A stretch of DNA of 64,000 nucleotides, from contig NZ_JABAPM010000004.1 in the NCBI RefSeq assembly GCF_018913465.1, positions 146,387 to 210,386 on the forward strand, given 5' to 3'. Shown here in pieces: positions 20,970 through 28,905 of this stretch. The position numbers and the translations under genes are program-made. The notes beneath the pieces are model-generated. The model had not been told where the DNA came from. It did not search any database and worked only from the letters and a program-made list of their open reading frames with translations. This stretch comes from Arcanobacterium phocae. Lineage in GTDB: Bacteria; Actinomycetota; Actinomycetes; Actinomycetales; Actinomycetaceae. The stretch's first letter is position 1, and each line of letters begins with the position of its first letter.

Positions 20970-21899
20970 ATGAGCATGCTAGATACTAGTGGCGTATTTG
21001 ATCTCTCGACCTTAAAAAACGAAGAGAAACAACAAACAGGAGCACAATCGCCTTCGCAAACAATTCCAGGCCCGTGGGTAGTTGATGTCACGGAAAAGAA
21101 TCTGGAACAAGTACTACAAACATCGATGAGTTTGCCAGTCGTCGTCGTTTTTTCGGCCCCTGAATCAGAGCATTCGCTGACATTGGTGTCACAATTGAAA
21201 CAAGTGACCGAAAGTTATGCTGGACGACTTCAGTTGGCGGTGGTTGATGCTTCCGTGGAACGTGGAGTGGCAGGGGCCTTTGGCGTCAATGCCGTTCCGA
21301 CCGCTATCGCTATGTTACAAGGCCAACCAGTTCCGCTGTTTCAAGGCTTGCCAGATGAGCAATCACTGAAGGCGACTGTGACAAAACTACTGGAAGCGGC
21401 TACTCAATACGGTTTAACTGCAGTTTTAGATGGGGATCCAAAGGGTGTTGTCCCGGAACCCGAGATCCCGCCACTGCACAAAGAAGGCCTTGCTGCTCTC
21501 GAAGCTGGACGCCTCGACGACGCTCACGCCGCCTATAGCAAGGCATTAAAAGAGAACCCAGGTGATGAGGAAGCCAAGGTAGCTCTTCACCAAGTAGAAC
21601 TTTTGCAACGAGTACAAGACATCAATCCACCGGCTTCTGTACTAGCAACGACTGTGGATAGTGCTAATACAGTAGCTCCATTTACTGAGGTTGAGGTGCA
21701 CCTGCAACTTGCTGATGTGGAATTATCTTCGGGAAATGCTACGTCAGCCTTTGCTCGCATTCTTGAAGTGGTTAAAGCCACTAGCGGAGATGACCGAGAT
21801 AAAGCCCGCACCCGGTTGTTAGAGTTGTTCGACGTCGTCGGTCAGCACTCTGAATTAGTTCAACAAACTCGCAGAGCGCTGACCAACATACTGTTTTAA
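20970..21899 (+). CDS. Thioredoxin-fold protein with TPR repeats (YbbN/CnoX-like)
   Basis: 309 aa. Residues about 35-150 are a thioredoxin fold: PVVVVFSAPESEHSL at the active-site strand and the cis-proline loop NAVPTAIAM. The redox CxxC is replaced by PESE, so it is not a disulfide oxidoreductase. Residues about 165-300 hold TPR-like helices (KEGLAALEAGRLDDAHAAYSKAL in part). This is the architecture of CnoX/YbbN, a chaperone-like holdase. It starts four bases after the lipoprotein stop. Its 3' end overlaps the convergent glucosidase gene by four bases. Confidence 0.85.
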   Translation: MSMLDTSGVFDLSTLKNEEKQQTGAQSPSQTIPGPWVVDVTEKNLEQVLQTSMSLPVVVVFSAPESEHSLTLVSQLKQVTESYAGRLQLAVVDASVERGVAGAFGVNAVPTAIAMLQGQPVPLFQGLPDEQSLKATVTKLLEAATQYGLTAVLDGDPKGVVPEPEIPPLHKEGLAALEAGRLDDAHAAYSKALKENPGDEEAKVALHQVELLQRVQDINPPASVLATTVDSANTVAPFTEVEVHLQLADVELSSGNATSAFARILEVVKATSGDDRDKARTRLLELFDVVGQHSELVQQTRRALTNILF

Positions 21900-23614
21900 T
21901 TCACCCGTTCGGTGTCCTGTTCGAACCAAACGGCAGAATTAGCAGGGAGAATGCCATCCGAGATTTCACAGGTCGCGATCAGAAGATTGGCGTCTTCAGG
22001 TAACGAAACAGGATTATCAAATGCTACGACGATATGAATATCTGCGCGATCGTTTCGTTGGGAAACGTAATGCAGGTAATCTGCTTGTGGCTCTTGATCG
22101 ACCAGCTGTGCTGTCCCCATAGCGAGTGTTTTACGCAGAGCAATCATACGTTTGAAATGGTTGAGGGAAGAATGAGGCTGGTCTGCTTGCACATCTACCG
22201 CAATGTCTGCCCATTGAGCTGGTTGCGGTAGCCAGCTTTCTCCGTTAGGAGAGAATCCAAATGCAGGCTGGTCTGCTTCCCATGGCATTGGAACACGCTG
22301 GCCGTCGCGTCCGGCTTCACGTCCCTGCGTCCGGAAAAATGCAGGATCTTCGCGAACGTTGTCTGGTAGATCCATGTGCTCGGGCAATGACAGCTCTTCG
22401 CCTTGATAAATATACGTTGAACCAGGTAGCGCTGCCTGTAGTAGGTGAGCGGCAAGTGCACGCCGGTGGCCGAGTTCTACGTCTGGTTGTTCTTCCCATG
22501 AACGAATGCCGTTGGGTCCTTTACCAGTGTGTGACAAGCCGAGGCGTGAGGTGGCCCGGACGACGTCGTGATTCGATAATACCCAGGTAGTTGGAGCACC
22601 AACCGAATCCATTGCACCAAGGGAAGTTGAAATCGTTTCGCGCAGATCATGCGCAGTGAACGGAGTCAGCAGGAATGCAAAGTTGAAAGCTTGGCTCATC
22701 TCGTCTGACCTGACATATTTTGCTAGGTCTTCTTCGCTGTCTACCCATGCTTCAGCTACCAGCATCCGGTCTGGACCGTATTCGTCAAGGACCGAGCGCC
22801 AGCGCCGATAGATTTCATGGACTTCGGGTCGGTTCCACATTGGGGGTCGGGGAACGTTTTCTGGAATCTCAGAGCCGCCGGCAACCATATCCCAGTGATA
22901 CTGCCAGTTTGGTAGTGCTGGATCCTTAGCTAAGCCGTGAGCGACATCTACGCGGAAACCATCAACTCCGAAGTTGAGCCAAAAACGCAGAATATTATCA
23001 AATTCCTCGCGTACTTCAGGGTTATCCCAATTCAGGTCAGGCTGTGACGAGTCGAAAAGGTGCAAGTACCAGCTTGTATCGCTTTCCCAAGGACTGCCAG
23101 GGGCGTCTGCACGGTCACAGACGCGAGTCCAAGCACAACCTCCAAAGATGGAGATCCAATCGTTTGGTGGATTGCCGTCTGCGCTATCGCGGAAGTAGTA
23201 GCAAGCTCGGGCAACTTCGTCACCAGCAAGAGCCGCTTGGAACCACTCGTGCTGGTCTGAGGTGTGGTTAGGGACCAGATCGACGATAATTTTCAAGTTG
23301 TTACGATGAGCTGTGGCGATTAGGTCAGCTGCGTCGTCGTTCGTGCCGAACAGAGGATCCACCAACCGATAATTTGCGACGTCGTACCCACCGTCCTTTT
23401 GAGGCGAGAGGTAAAACGGGGAAAGCCAAATCGCGTCGACCCCTAGGTTAGCTACGTATTCCAGACGTGAACTAATTCCGGCAAGATCCCCAATTCTTCC
23501 ACGTGACGACGCAAATGAGCGCGGATAAATCTGATAAATGACGGCGTCTTGCCACCATTGTTTCGGGGTTGTTTGCTGATGGATTATCACAGTTTTCCTT
23601 CCAACTAGTGTCAT
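21896..23614 (-). CDS. GH13 alpha-glucosidase (oligo-1,6-glucosidase/maltase type)
   Basis: Cytoplasmic glycoside hydrolase family 13 enzyme, 572 aa, no signal peptide. Catalytic residues are readable: nucleophile Asp223 in DGFRVDVAHG, acid/base Glu288 in VAEAWV, and the transition-state Asp350 in LSNHDVVR; region I is DLVPNHTSD. The end of the (beta/alpha)8 barrel has GEELSLPEHMDLP. It likely releases glucose from imported maltose and isomaltose-type oligosaccharides. Whether it prefers alpha-1,4 or alpha-1,6 bonds is uncertain. Its start overlaps the regulator stop by four bases, so the two form one minus-strand operon facing away from malEFG. Confidence 0.9.
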   Translation of the reverse strand: MTLVGRKTVIIHQQTTPKQWWQDAVIYQIYPRSFASSRGRIGDLAGISSRLEYVANLGVDAIWLSPFYLSPQKDGGYDVANYRLVDPLFGTNDDAADLIATAHRNNLKIIVDLVPNHTSDQHEWFQAALAGDEVARACYYFRDSADGNPPNDWISIFGGCAWTRVCDRADAPGSPWESDTSWYLHLFDSSQPDLNWDNPEVREEFDNILRFWLNFGVDGFRVDVAHGLAKDPALPNWQYHWDMVAGGSEIPENVPRPPMWNRPEVHEIYRRWRSVLDEYGPDRMLVAEAWVDSEEDLAKYVRSDEMSQAFNFAFLLTPFTAHDLRETISTSLGAMDSVGAPTTWVLSNHDVVRATSRLGLSHTGKGPNGIRSWEEQPDVELGHRRALAAHLLQAALPGSTYIYQGEELSLPEHMDLPDNVREDPAFFRTQGREAGRDGQRVPMPWEADQPAFGFSPNGESWLPQPAQWADIAVDVQADQPHSSLNHFKRMIALRKTLAMGTAQLVDQEPQADYLHYVSQRNDRADIHIVVAFDNPVSLPEDANLLIATCEISDGILPANSAVWFEQDTERVN

Positions 23615-24621
23615 CGATGAGGGAGTGCGGTAGATTCACGAACAATGAGCTCAGGATCAAAGAGTAGGGGACCAATTGGCGAATGGGTGCCACTAATCAT
23701 GCCAAGAAGAGTGGTGACTGCAGCGTCGCACATGGCTTTTACTGGTTGATGTAACGTTGTCAACGGAGGATTTGTAAAAGCATTCAACGGCGAATCATCG
23801 AATCCTACGATAGATAGGTCTTCTGGAATCCTCATGCCAGATGACTGGCAGTAGCGGATAGCTCCAAAAGCCATAATGTCAGAAGCGAAGATGATTCCGG
23901 TGCATCCTTGCGATACGAGCTCGGCGCAGGCTGAAAACCCGCCTTCGACAGTAAATAGGGTGTGAGCGTGGCAGGGAGTTTCATGAGGAAGAACTCGTGC
24001 CATCGTTTCTAAGAAAGTTTCTGTTTTTGTGCGAGCTGGTCCGAAGCGTAGTGGGCCTGTGGCTAACCCTATTTTCCGGTGTCCTAAGCCAACCAGATGC
24101 CGGATTGCTTGACGGATGGCAGAAGCATCGTCGGCAGAAAAATCAGGCATTGAGAGTCCAGGATTGTATCCGTTCATAGTTACGAAGGGGACTCCCTGGG
24201 CAGTAATGCGGTGGTAACGTTCGAGATTGGCGGTTGAGTCAGCATGGAGTCCAGAGACGAATATTAAGCCATCGACATGGTGCTCTAGCATTGCTTCCAC
24301 ATATGAATCTTCGGTCGCACCACCAGCAATTTGGGTCCCAACGAGTGGGGTATAGCCATGTAACGTCATGATACCTTCGAGGGACTGTGCAAATTGCGGA
24401 AAAATAGGATTAGTCAGTTCGGGCAGTATCAGACCGATAAGTCCGCCGTTGCGCTCGCGGAGCTGATCAGGACGCTCATACCCCAGCAAGTCCAGTGCGG
24501 CGAGTACTGCCTGCCGTGTTTCAGGTGCTACTGAATGTTTACCATTAAGAACGCGAGAAACAGTAGCTGTTGATACACCTGCCTGAGTCGCAAGATCCGC
24601 TAGTCGAATCCGCTTCGCCAT
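23611..24621 (-). CDS. LacI-family transcriptional regulator (MalR-like)
   Basis: 336 aa: an N-terminal helix-turn-helix and hinge (RLADLATQAGVSTATVSRVLNG) followed by a periplasmic-binding-type sugar sensor domain. The start at 24621 is set by AAAGGAGCTCAC and the family N-terminus MAKRIRL; the 65 codons that are open upstream are not protein-like. Divergent from malEFG and in an operon with the glucosidase, so it most likely represses both until a maltodextrin or derivative binds. A candidate operator lies over the malE -35 box. Confidence 0.93.
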   Translation of the reverse strand: MAKRIRLADLATQAGVSTATVSRVLNGKHSVAPETRQAVLAALDLLGYERPDQLRERNGGLIGLILPELTNPIFPQFAQSLEGIMTLHGYTPLVGTQIAGGATEDSYVEAMLEHHVDGLIFVSGLHADSTANLERYHRITAQGVPFVTMNGYNPGLSMPDFSADDASAIRQAIRHLVGLGHRKIGLATGPLRFGPARTKTETFLETMARVLPHETPCHAHTLFTVEGGFSACAELVSQGCTGIIFASDIMAFGAIRYCQSSGMRIPEDLSIVGFDDSPLNAFTNPPLTTLHQPVKAMCDAAVTTLLGMISGTHSPIGPLLFDPELIVRESTALPHR

Positions 24622-24940
24622 GTGAGCTCCTTTGCTTGAGACTTGCGGGTAGAAAGTTTGCAGAAATAATTTTACACCCGGTCTCTTACGATACCGGCAA
24701 CCAGAGTTGAACTGCTCGTTTTGCAAGGAATTTCTACCTAAATGACCCCTTGTGAACCACTGTGCAAAGCTACTTTTTGATAACAAATGAATAATTTTCT
24801 TACACGTGCTGTGCAAAATGTTGCATAAGGAATATTCGTCACTATACTTGTTATCACGGCATGTGAGCAGCGTCGCTCAATTTAAGAAGTGCTCGCGTGA
24901 AGCTTATAGATGCCAAAGTTTAACACTTGAGGAGATTAAT
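24622..24940. promoter_or_regulatory. Divergent control region between the LacI regulator and malE
   Basis: A 319-base AT-rich gap without a gene. It contains four TTGCA or TGCAA elements (near 24657, 24718, 24763 and 24812-24825); only the last forms a dyad. For the minus strand, TAAAAT near 24670 may be the regulator -10. The malE transcript leader is about 85 bases and ends in GAGGAG before the ATG. Confidence 0.6.
24812..24848 (+). promoter_or_regulatory. malE promoter with overlapping LacI-type operator
   Basis: -35 TTGCAT (24821-24826), 16 bases, -10 TATACT (24843-24848). The dyad TGCAAAATGTTGCA (24812-24825) has perfect 5-base arms and covers the -35 box, so a bound repressor would block RNA polymerase. 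Size and symmetry fit LacI-family operators; the usual central CG is absent. Confidence 0.6.
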
Positions 24941-26173
24941 ATGCGTCGTGGCATTGCACTAGTAGCAGTTGCGGGAATGACAATCGCAGGTCTAGCGGCC
25001 TGTGGTTCCAATGATTCGGCTAAGGATGACGGCAAGACAAAAGCGTCTGAAGGTAAGTCGGATGCAGCTCTTACCGTTTGGGTAGATGATAACCGTAAAC
25101 CAGCATTTGAAATTGCTGCTAATAAGTATGAAGAAGCTACTGGAAACAAGGTTGAACTGGTTGTTAAGGAAAACGATCAGATCCGTTCCGAGTTTGCCGC
25201 CCAGGTTCCAACTGGTAAGGGCCCAGATATTACATTCGGTGCACATGACTGGTTGGGCGAATTTGTTACTAACGGTATTGTTGCTCCAATTGAGTTGGGT
25301 GACAAGGCAAGCGAATTCTCAGATATTGCTATTAAGGGCTTTACGTACGACGGTAAGACCTACGGTGTTCCTTATGCAGTAGAGAACATCGCTATTATCC
25401 GCAATGCAGATCTCGCCAAGGATCCAACTCCAGCAACATTCGATGAAATGATTGCTGCAGGCAAGGCCACTGGCGCTAAGACTCCATTTATGGTTCAGGT
25501 TGGCGAAAAGGGCGATCCGTTCCACATGTACCCATTCGAGTCCTCCTTTACCGGTCCAGTATTCAAGACCGATGCTGATGGCAACTACACACCTGAGCTT
25601 AACCTCGGTGGCGAAAAGGGTGCAGCATTCGCTCAGTGGTTGGCAGATAAGTCTGCTGCCGGTGAGCTTTCTACTGCATGGACCTACGATATCGTCGTCG
25701 AAGCCTTCAAGAACGGCGAAGTTCCATTCATTCTTGGTGGTCCATGGATGCTCGGCGATTTCGATGGCATGAACGTTGCTGTTGATCCAATTCCATCTGC
25801 TGGTGATATGCCTGCTGCTCCATTCGTTGGTGTTCAGGGCGGTTTCATTTCAGCAACTTCCAAGAACCAGCTCCTCGCAACTGACTTCCTTGTCAACTAT
25901 GTTGGTACCGAAGAGGTTCAGGACGCACTTTACCAAGCTGGTCAGCGTACCCCAGCTCTTAAGGCCTCTGCAGAGAAGATCAAGTCTGATCCAGTAGCCG
26001 CTGGATTTGCTAAGGCTGGCGAAGCTGGTCTGCCAATGCCAGCACTCCCACAGATGGGTGCTGTATGGGGCTTCTGGGGCGCAACCGAAGCTCAGGTAAT
26101 GGGTGGCGGAGATGCAACCGCAACTTGGGAAAAGATGATCTCAGACATCGAAACCGAGATCGCCAAGAAGTGA
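24941..26173 (+). CDS. malE: Maltose/maltodextrin-binding lipoprotein
   Basis: 410 aa extracellular solute-binding protein (family 1) of an ABC importer. Signal peptide with lipobox LAAC, Cys21 lipidated, then a short linker rich in Asp, Lys and Ser. The mature part shows MalE features such as GPDITFGAHDWLGEFVTNGIVAPI and the C-terminal segment with WGFWGATEAQVM. ATG 24941 behind GAGGAG gives the signal peptide; the frame is open further upstream in non-coding sequence. First gene of malEFG, followed by a hairpin. Specificity for maltodextrin is inferred from the neighbouring glucosidase and the MalF/MalG features. Confidence 0.92.
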   Translation: MRRGIALVAVAGMTIAGLAACGSNDSAKDDGKTKASEGKSDAALTVWVDDNRKPAFEIAANKYEEATGNKVELVVKENDQIRSEFAAQVPTGKGPDITFGAHDWLGEFVTNGIVAPIELGDKASEFSDIAIKGFTYDGKTYGVPYAVENIAIIRNADLAKDPTPATFDEMIAAGKATGAKTPFMVQVGEKGDPFHMYPFESSFTGPVFKTDADGNYTPELNLGGEKGAAFAQWLADKSAAGELSTAWTYDIVVEAFKNGEVPFILGGPWMLGDFDGMNVAVDPIPSAGDMPAAPFVGVQGGFISATSKNQLLATDFLVNYVGTEEVQDALYQAGQRTPALKASAEKIKSDPVAAGFAKAGEAGLPMPALPQMGAVWGFWGATEAQVMGGGDATATWEKMISDIETEIAKK

Positions 26174-26182
26174 TCTAGCTAA

Positions 26183-26227
26183 GAGTAGCGGCCTCGTCGT
26201 CACATGGTATGGCGAGGCCGCCCTCTT
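26183..26227 (+). terminator. Intercistronic hairpin between malE and malF
   Basis: GCGGCCTCG (26188-26196) pairs with CGAGGCCGC (26213-26221) around a 16-base loop, extended by AAGAG/CTCTT after a small internal mismatch. No T tract follows, so it is more likely a partial attenuator or a 3' stabiliser of the malE message than a full terminator. This would keep binding protein in excess over the permeases, as known for malE in other bacteria. Confidence 0.65.
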
Positions 26228-26241
26228 ATCAGGAGAATAAG

Positions 26242-27858
26242 ATGTCGCAGATGATCAAGCCTAGCGAGGCGTCGAAGAAACGCGCAGCACAACGGGTAGA
26301 ACGGGCCAAGCTTGACTCTTCCGCAACGAAATGGGGAGCTGGCTTCATAACCAAACTCGTGTTGATGGGTATCGTCAACGCACTAGGTATTTTTATTATT
26401 TTCACCGCTTTCGGCGTAGGGTCCCTTACGCTTGGAAGCCTCATGGTAGTTTTGCTCCTTGCTTTAGACTGGGTGTATTTTTCACGCCGCACTTTAGCAT
26501 TGAAGTATTTGGCTCCAGGTCTCGTATTCTTGCTGATCTTCCAGGCGTTCGTTATCGTATACACCGCATACATCGCCTTCACAAACTACGGGCATCAGCA
26601 CACATTGGATAAGCAGACTGCTATCGAGTCCATTCTTTTGCAAAACTCATCTCAACGTGTCGAGAATTCTCCTCAGTACCCACTCGCAGTAGTCGAGAAA
26701 GACGGGGAACTCGGCTTCGCTGTTATTGACCCGGAAGAAAAAGTCTTGAAAGCTGGAACTGAAAAAGAGCAGCTTTCTGAAGTAGCTGGAAAGTTCTCCG
26801 GAACTCAAATTACTGAAGTATCTGGCTACACCCTTGTTCCATTATCTGAACTTGGTGCACGGCAAGATGAGGTTACCCAGCTTCGTGTTCCAATCGGCAA
26901 CGACCCTGATGAGGGAGCTATCGGAACGCAGACCGGTACCGTTGGCTATCAGTTCATTTCAACCGTGAAATATGATGCTGACGCTGACACCATGACGGAC
27001 CTATCAACGGGAACTGTCTTTAAAGCCAATGAAGAGACAGGTTTCTTTGAAGCTGAAGACGGATCAACCATCAATGTCGGTTGGCGCGTCGTCGTCGGAT
27101 TCGATAACTTCGTCAAGGGCTTCGGTGATAGCCGTTACGCTCAGCCGTTCTTCCAAGTTCTCGTTTGGAACGTCATCTTCGCGTTCATGTCTGTTGTTAC
27201 GACATTCTTGTTGGGTATGGCCTTAGCAATCGTTTTGAACGACGAACGATTGAAAGGACGCAAGATTTATCGAACATTGCTGCTACTGCCGTATGCATTC
27301 CCATCATTCATGACGGCGTTCTTGTTTGCAGGTTTGATGAATCGTAGCTATGGTTTCTTCAACCAGATGCTTGGCCTAGAAATTCCGTGGCTGACAGATC
27401 CGACGATGGCTAAAGTTTCGGTAATCCTGGTCAACTTGTGGATGGGCTTCCCATACATGTTCTTGATCGTTACCGGTGCTTTGCAAGCGATCCCTGGGGA
27501 GCTAACTGAAGCAGCTAAAATAGACGGAGCGACCTCGTTCCAGGTGTGGCGTAACGTGACGTTGCCACAGCTAATGATTTCGCTAACCCCGCTCCTTATT
27601 GCTTCATTCGCCTTCAACTTCAACAACTTCAACTTGATATACATGTTGAACGGAGGAGGCCCACGAATGAGCGATGCGTCTGTTCCAGTTGGACATACTG
27701 ATATTTTGATTTCGATGGTTTACAAGATCGCCGGTTTGACCGGTGAGGCCGCACCTAATTACGGTTTGGCTGCGGCAATGTCGCTAGTTATCTTCTTGAT
27801 CGTTGGATCGGTATCGCTCTACTCCTTTAAGAAGTCTAAGTCGATGGAGGCGCTGTGA
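26242..27858 (+). CDS. malF: Maltose ABC transporter permease MalF
   Basis: 538 aa integral membrane subunit. Hydrophobic segments near residues 35-58, 60-80 and 95-118 are followed by a large loop of about 170 residues on the outside, comparable to the MalF P2 domain that touches the binding protein. The permease core then begins near residue 300. The ATPase-coupling EAA loop is EAAKIDGATSFQVWRNVTLP at about residue 423. Start ATG 26242 behind AGGAG, where a further upstream in-frame start has no ribosome site. No ATPase gene is in the cluster; a shared MsmX/MsiK-type ATPase elsewhere is expected. Confidence 0.93.
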   Translation: MSQMIKPSEASKKRAAQRVERAKLDSSATKWGAGFITKLVLMGIVNALGIFIIFTAFGVGSLTLGSLMVVLLLALDWVYFSRRTLALKYLAPGLVFLLIFQAFVIVYTAYIAFTNYGHQHTLDKQTAIESILLQNSSQRVENSPQYPLAVVEKDGELGFAVIDPEEKVLKAGTEKEQLSEVAGKFSGTQITEVSGYTLVPLSELGARQDEVTQLRVPIGNDPDEGAIGTQTGTVGYQFISTVKYDADADTMTDLSTGTVFKANEETGFFEAEDGSTINVGWRVVVGFDNFVKGFGDSRYAQPFFQVLVWNVIFAFMSVVTTFLLGMALAIVLNDERLKGRKIYRTLLLLPYAFPSFMTAFLFAGLMNRSYGFFNQMLGLEIPWLTDPTMAKVSVILVNLWMGFPYMFLIVTGALQAIPGELTEAAKIDGATSFQVWRNVTLPQLMISLTPLLIASFAFNFNNFNLIYMLNGGGPRMSDASVPVGHTDILISMVYKIAGLTGEAAPNYGLAAAMSLVIFLIVGSVSLYSFKKSKSMEAL

Positions 27859-28754
27859 TCATGGAAAAAACTGTTGTAGCTCCAGCGGTAACAGCAAATA
27901 AAGTTCCGTTCGGGAAATGGTTCCGTGAGACTGGTTTCCGGCATGTCATCGCAATTTTGGCAGTGCTCTATGCGGCATTTCCAATCCTGTACATTATCTC
28001 GGCAGCGCTAAATCCGAATATCAAAACCACTCTTACGGGTGCGAACAAGATGTTCTCATCAGTGTCGGCACAAAATTTCACTGAATTGTCAGACACAATG
28101 TTCTGGACGTGGTTCTCGAACACTCTGATCGTTGGTATCTCTACTGCTATCGGAACAGTTCTGATGGGTGCCGCAGCGGCTTATGCGTTCTCTCGTTTCC
28201 GGTTCTCCGGCCGCAGGATGACGCTGATGTCCTTGATGGTTATTCAGATGTTCCCTCAGCTGTTGACCTTCGTTGCGATCTTCTTGTTGCTAACCACCCT
28301 GGGAGATGTTTTCCCAGTACTCGGTATTGACTCGAAGTTAGCGCTGATCTGTGTTTACCTCGGTGGTGCATTAGGTGCTAACACCTTCCTTATGTATGGC
28401 TTCTTTAATTCCATTCCGATGGAACTAGATGAAGCTGCAAAGATTGACGGTGCTACGCACGCTCAGGTGTACTGGACCATCATTATGCCACTCGTAATTC
28501 CGATTCTAGCCGTTGTGGGGTTGTTGAGCTTCATTAGCTCCTTCAACGACTTCATCTTGGCGCGTACAATTCTCACCTCCCAAGAGAACTGGACGCTAGC
28601 AGTCGGTATGAACCTGTGGGTTGGCGGCAACGAAAAGAACTGGGACTGGTTCGCAGCCGGTTCCATCATCGCTGCTGTTCCGATTCTGTTGCTCTTCTTG
28701 TTCTTGCAAAAGTACATTGTCTCTGGTTTGACCGGTGGCGCTGTGAAGGGCTAA
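27855..28754 (+). CDS. malG: Maltose ABC transporter permease MalG
   Basis: 299 aa with about six membrane segments. The EAA loop is DEAAKIDGATHAQVYWTII at about residue 193. The C-terminal tail QKYIVSGLTGGAVKG matches MalG, whose C-terminus reaches into the binding site of the ATPase/MalE complex. GTG 27855 overlaps the malF stop by four bases and lies behind GGAGG; ATG 27861 is an alternative two codons in. The operon ends with an intrinsic terminator just after the stop. Confidence 0.93.
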   Translation: MIMEKTVVAPAVTANKVPFGKWFRETGFRHVIAILAVLYAAFPILYIISAALNPNIKTTLTGANKMFSSVSAQNFTELSDTMFWTWFSNTLIVGISTAIGTVLMGAAAAYAFSRFRFSGRRMTLMSLMVIQMFPQLLTFVAIFLLLTTLGDVFPVLGIDSKLALICVYLGGALGANTFLMYGFFNSIPMELDEAAKIDGATHAQVYWTIIMPLVIPILAVVGLLSFISSFNDFILARTILTSQENWTLAVGMNLWVGGNEKNWDWFAAGSIIAAVPILLLFLFLQKYIVSGLTGGAVKG

Positions 28755-28764
28755 GCCTCAAGTT

Positions 28765-28805
28765 AAATGGCGGGATGAGCATTGCGCTCATCCCGCCATT
28801 TTATG
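28765..28805 (+). terminator. Rho-independent terminator of malEFG
   Basis: AAATGGCGGGATGAGC (28765-28780) and GCTCATCCCGCCATTT (28786-28801) form a perfect 16-bp stem with a 5-base loop, ending in TTTTAT. Confidence 0.92.
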
Positions 28806-28851
28806 TTCTTAGCTGAAGCGATTCTCTCAGACAGTATCTGGGGTATGGCAT

Positions 28852-28894
28852 AGTTGAGGGGCTCAGGTTCTTAATGAACCTGAGCCCCTCAACT
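28852..28894 (-). terminator. Perfect 19-bp hairpin downstream of glgB
   Basis: AGTTGAGGGGCTCAGGTTC and its exact complement flank TTAAT. It lies 12 bases beyond the glgB stop. No T run follows on either strand, so it probably acts as a strong 3' stem or factor-assisted terminator for the glgE-treS-mak-glgB transcript. Confidence 0.7.
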
Positions 28895-28905
28895 GATCTA
28901 GTATG

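Noticed and set aside
24622..24816. 65-codon upstream extension of the LacI regulator
   Set aside because: The extension is not protein-like, lies in the promoter region, and the good ribosome site and family N-terminus point to 24621.
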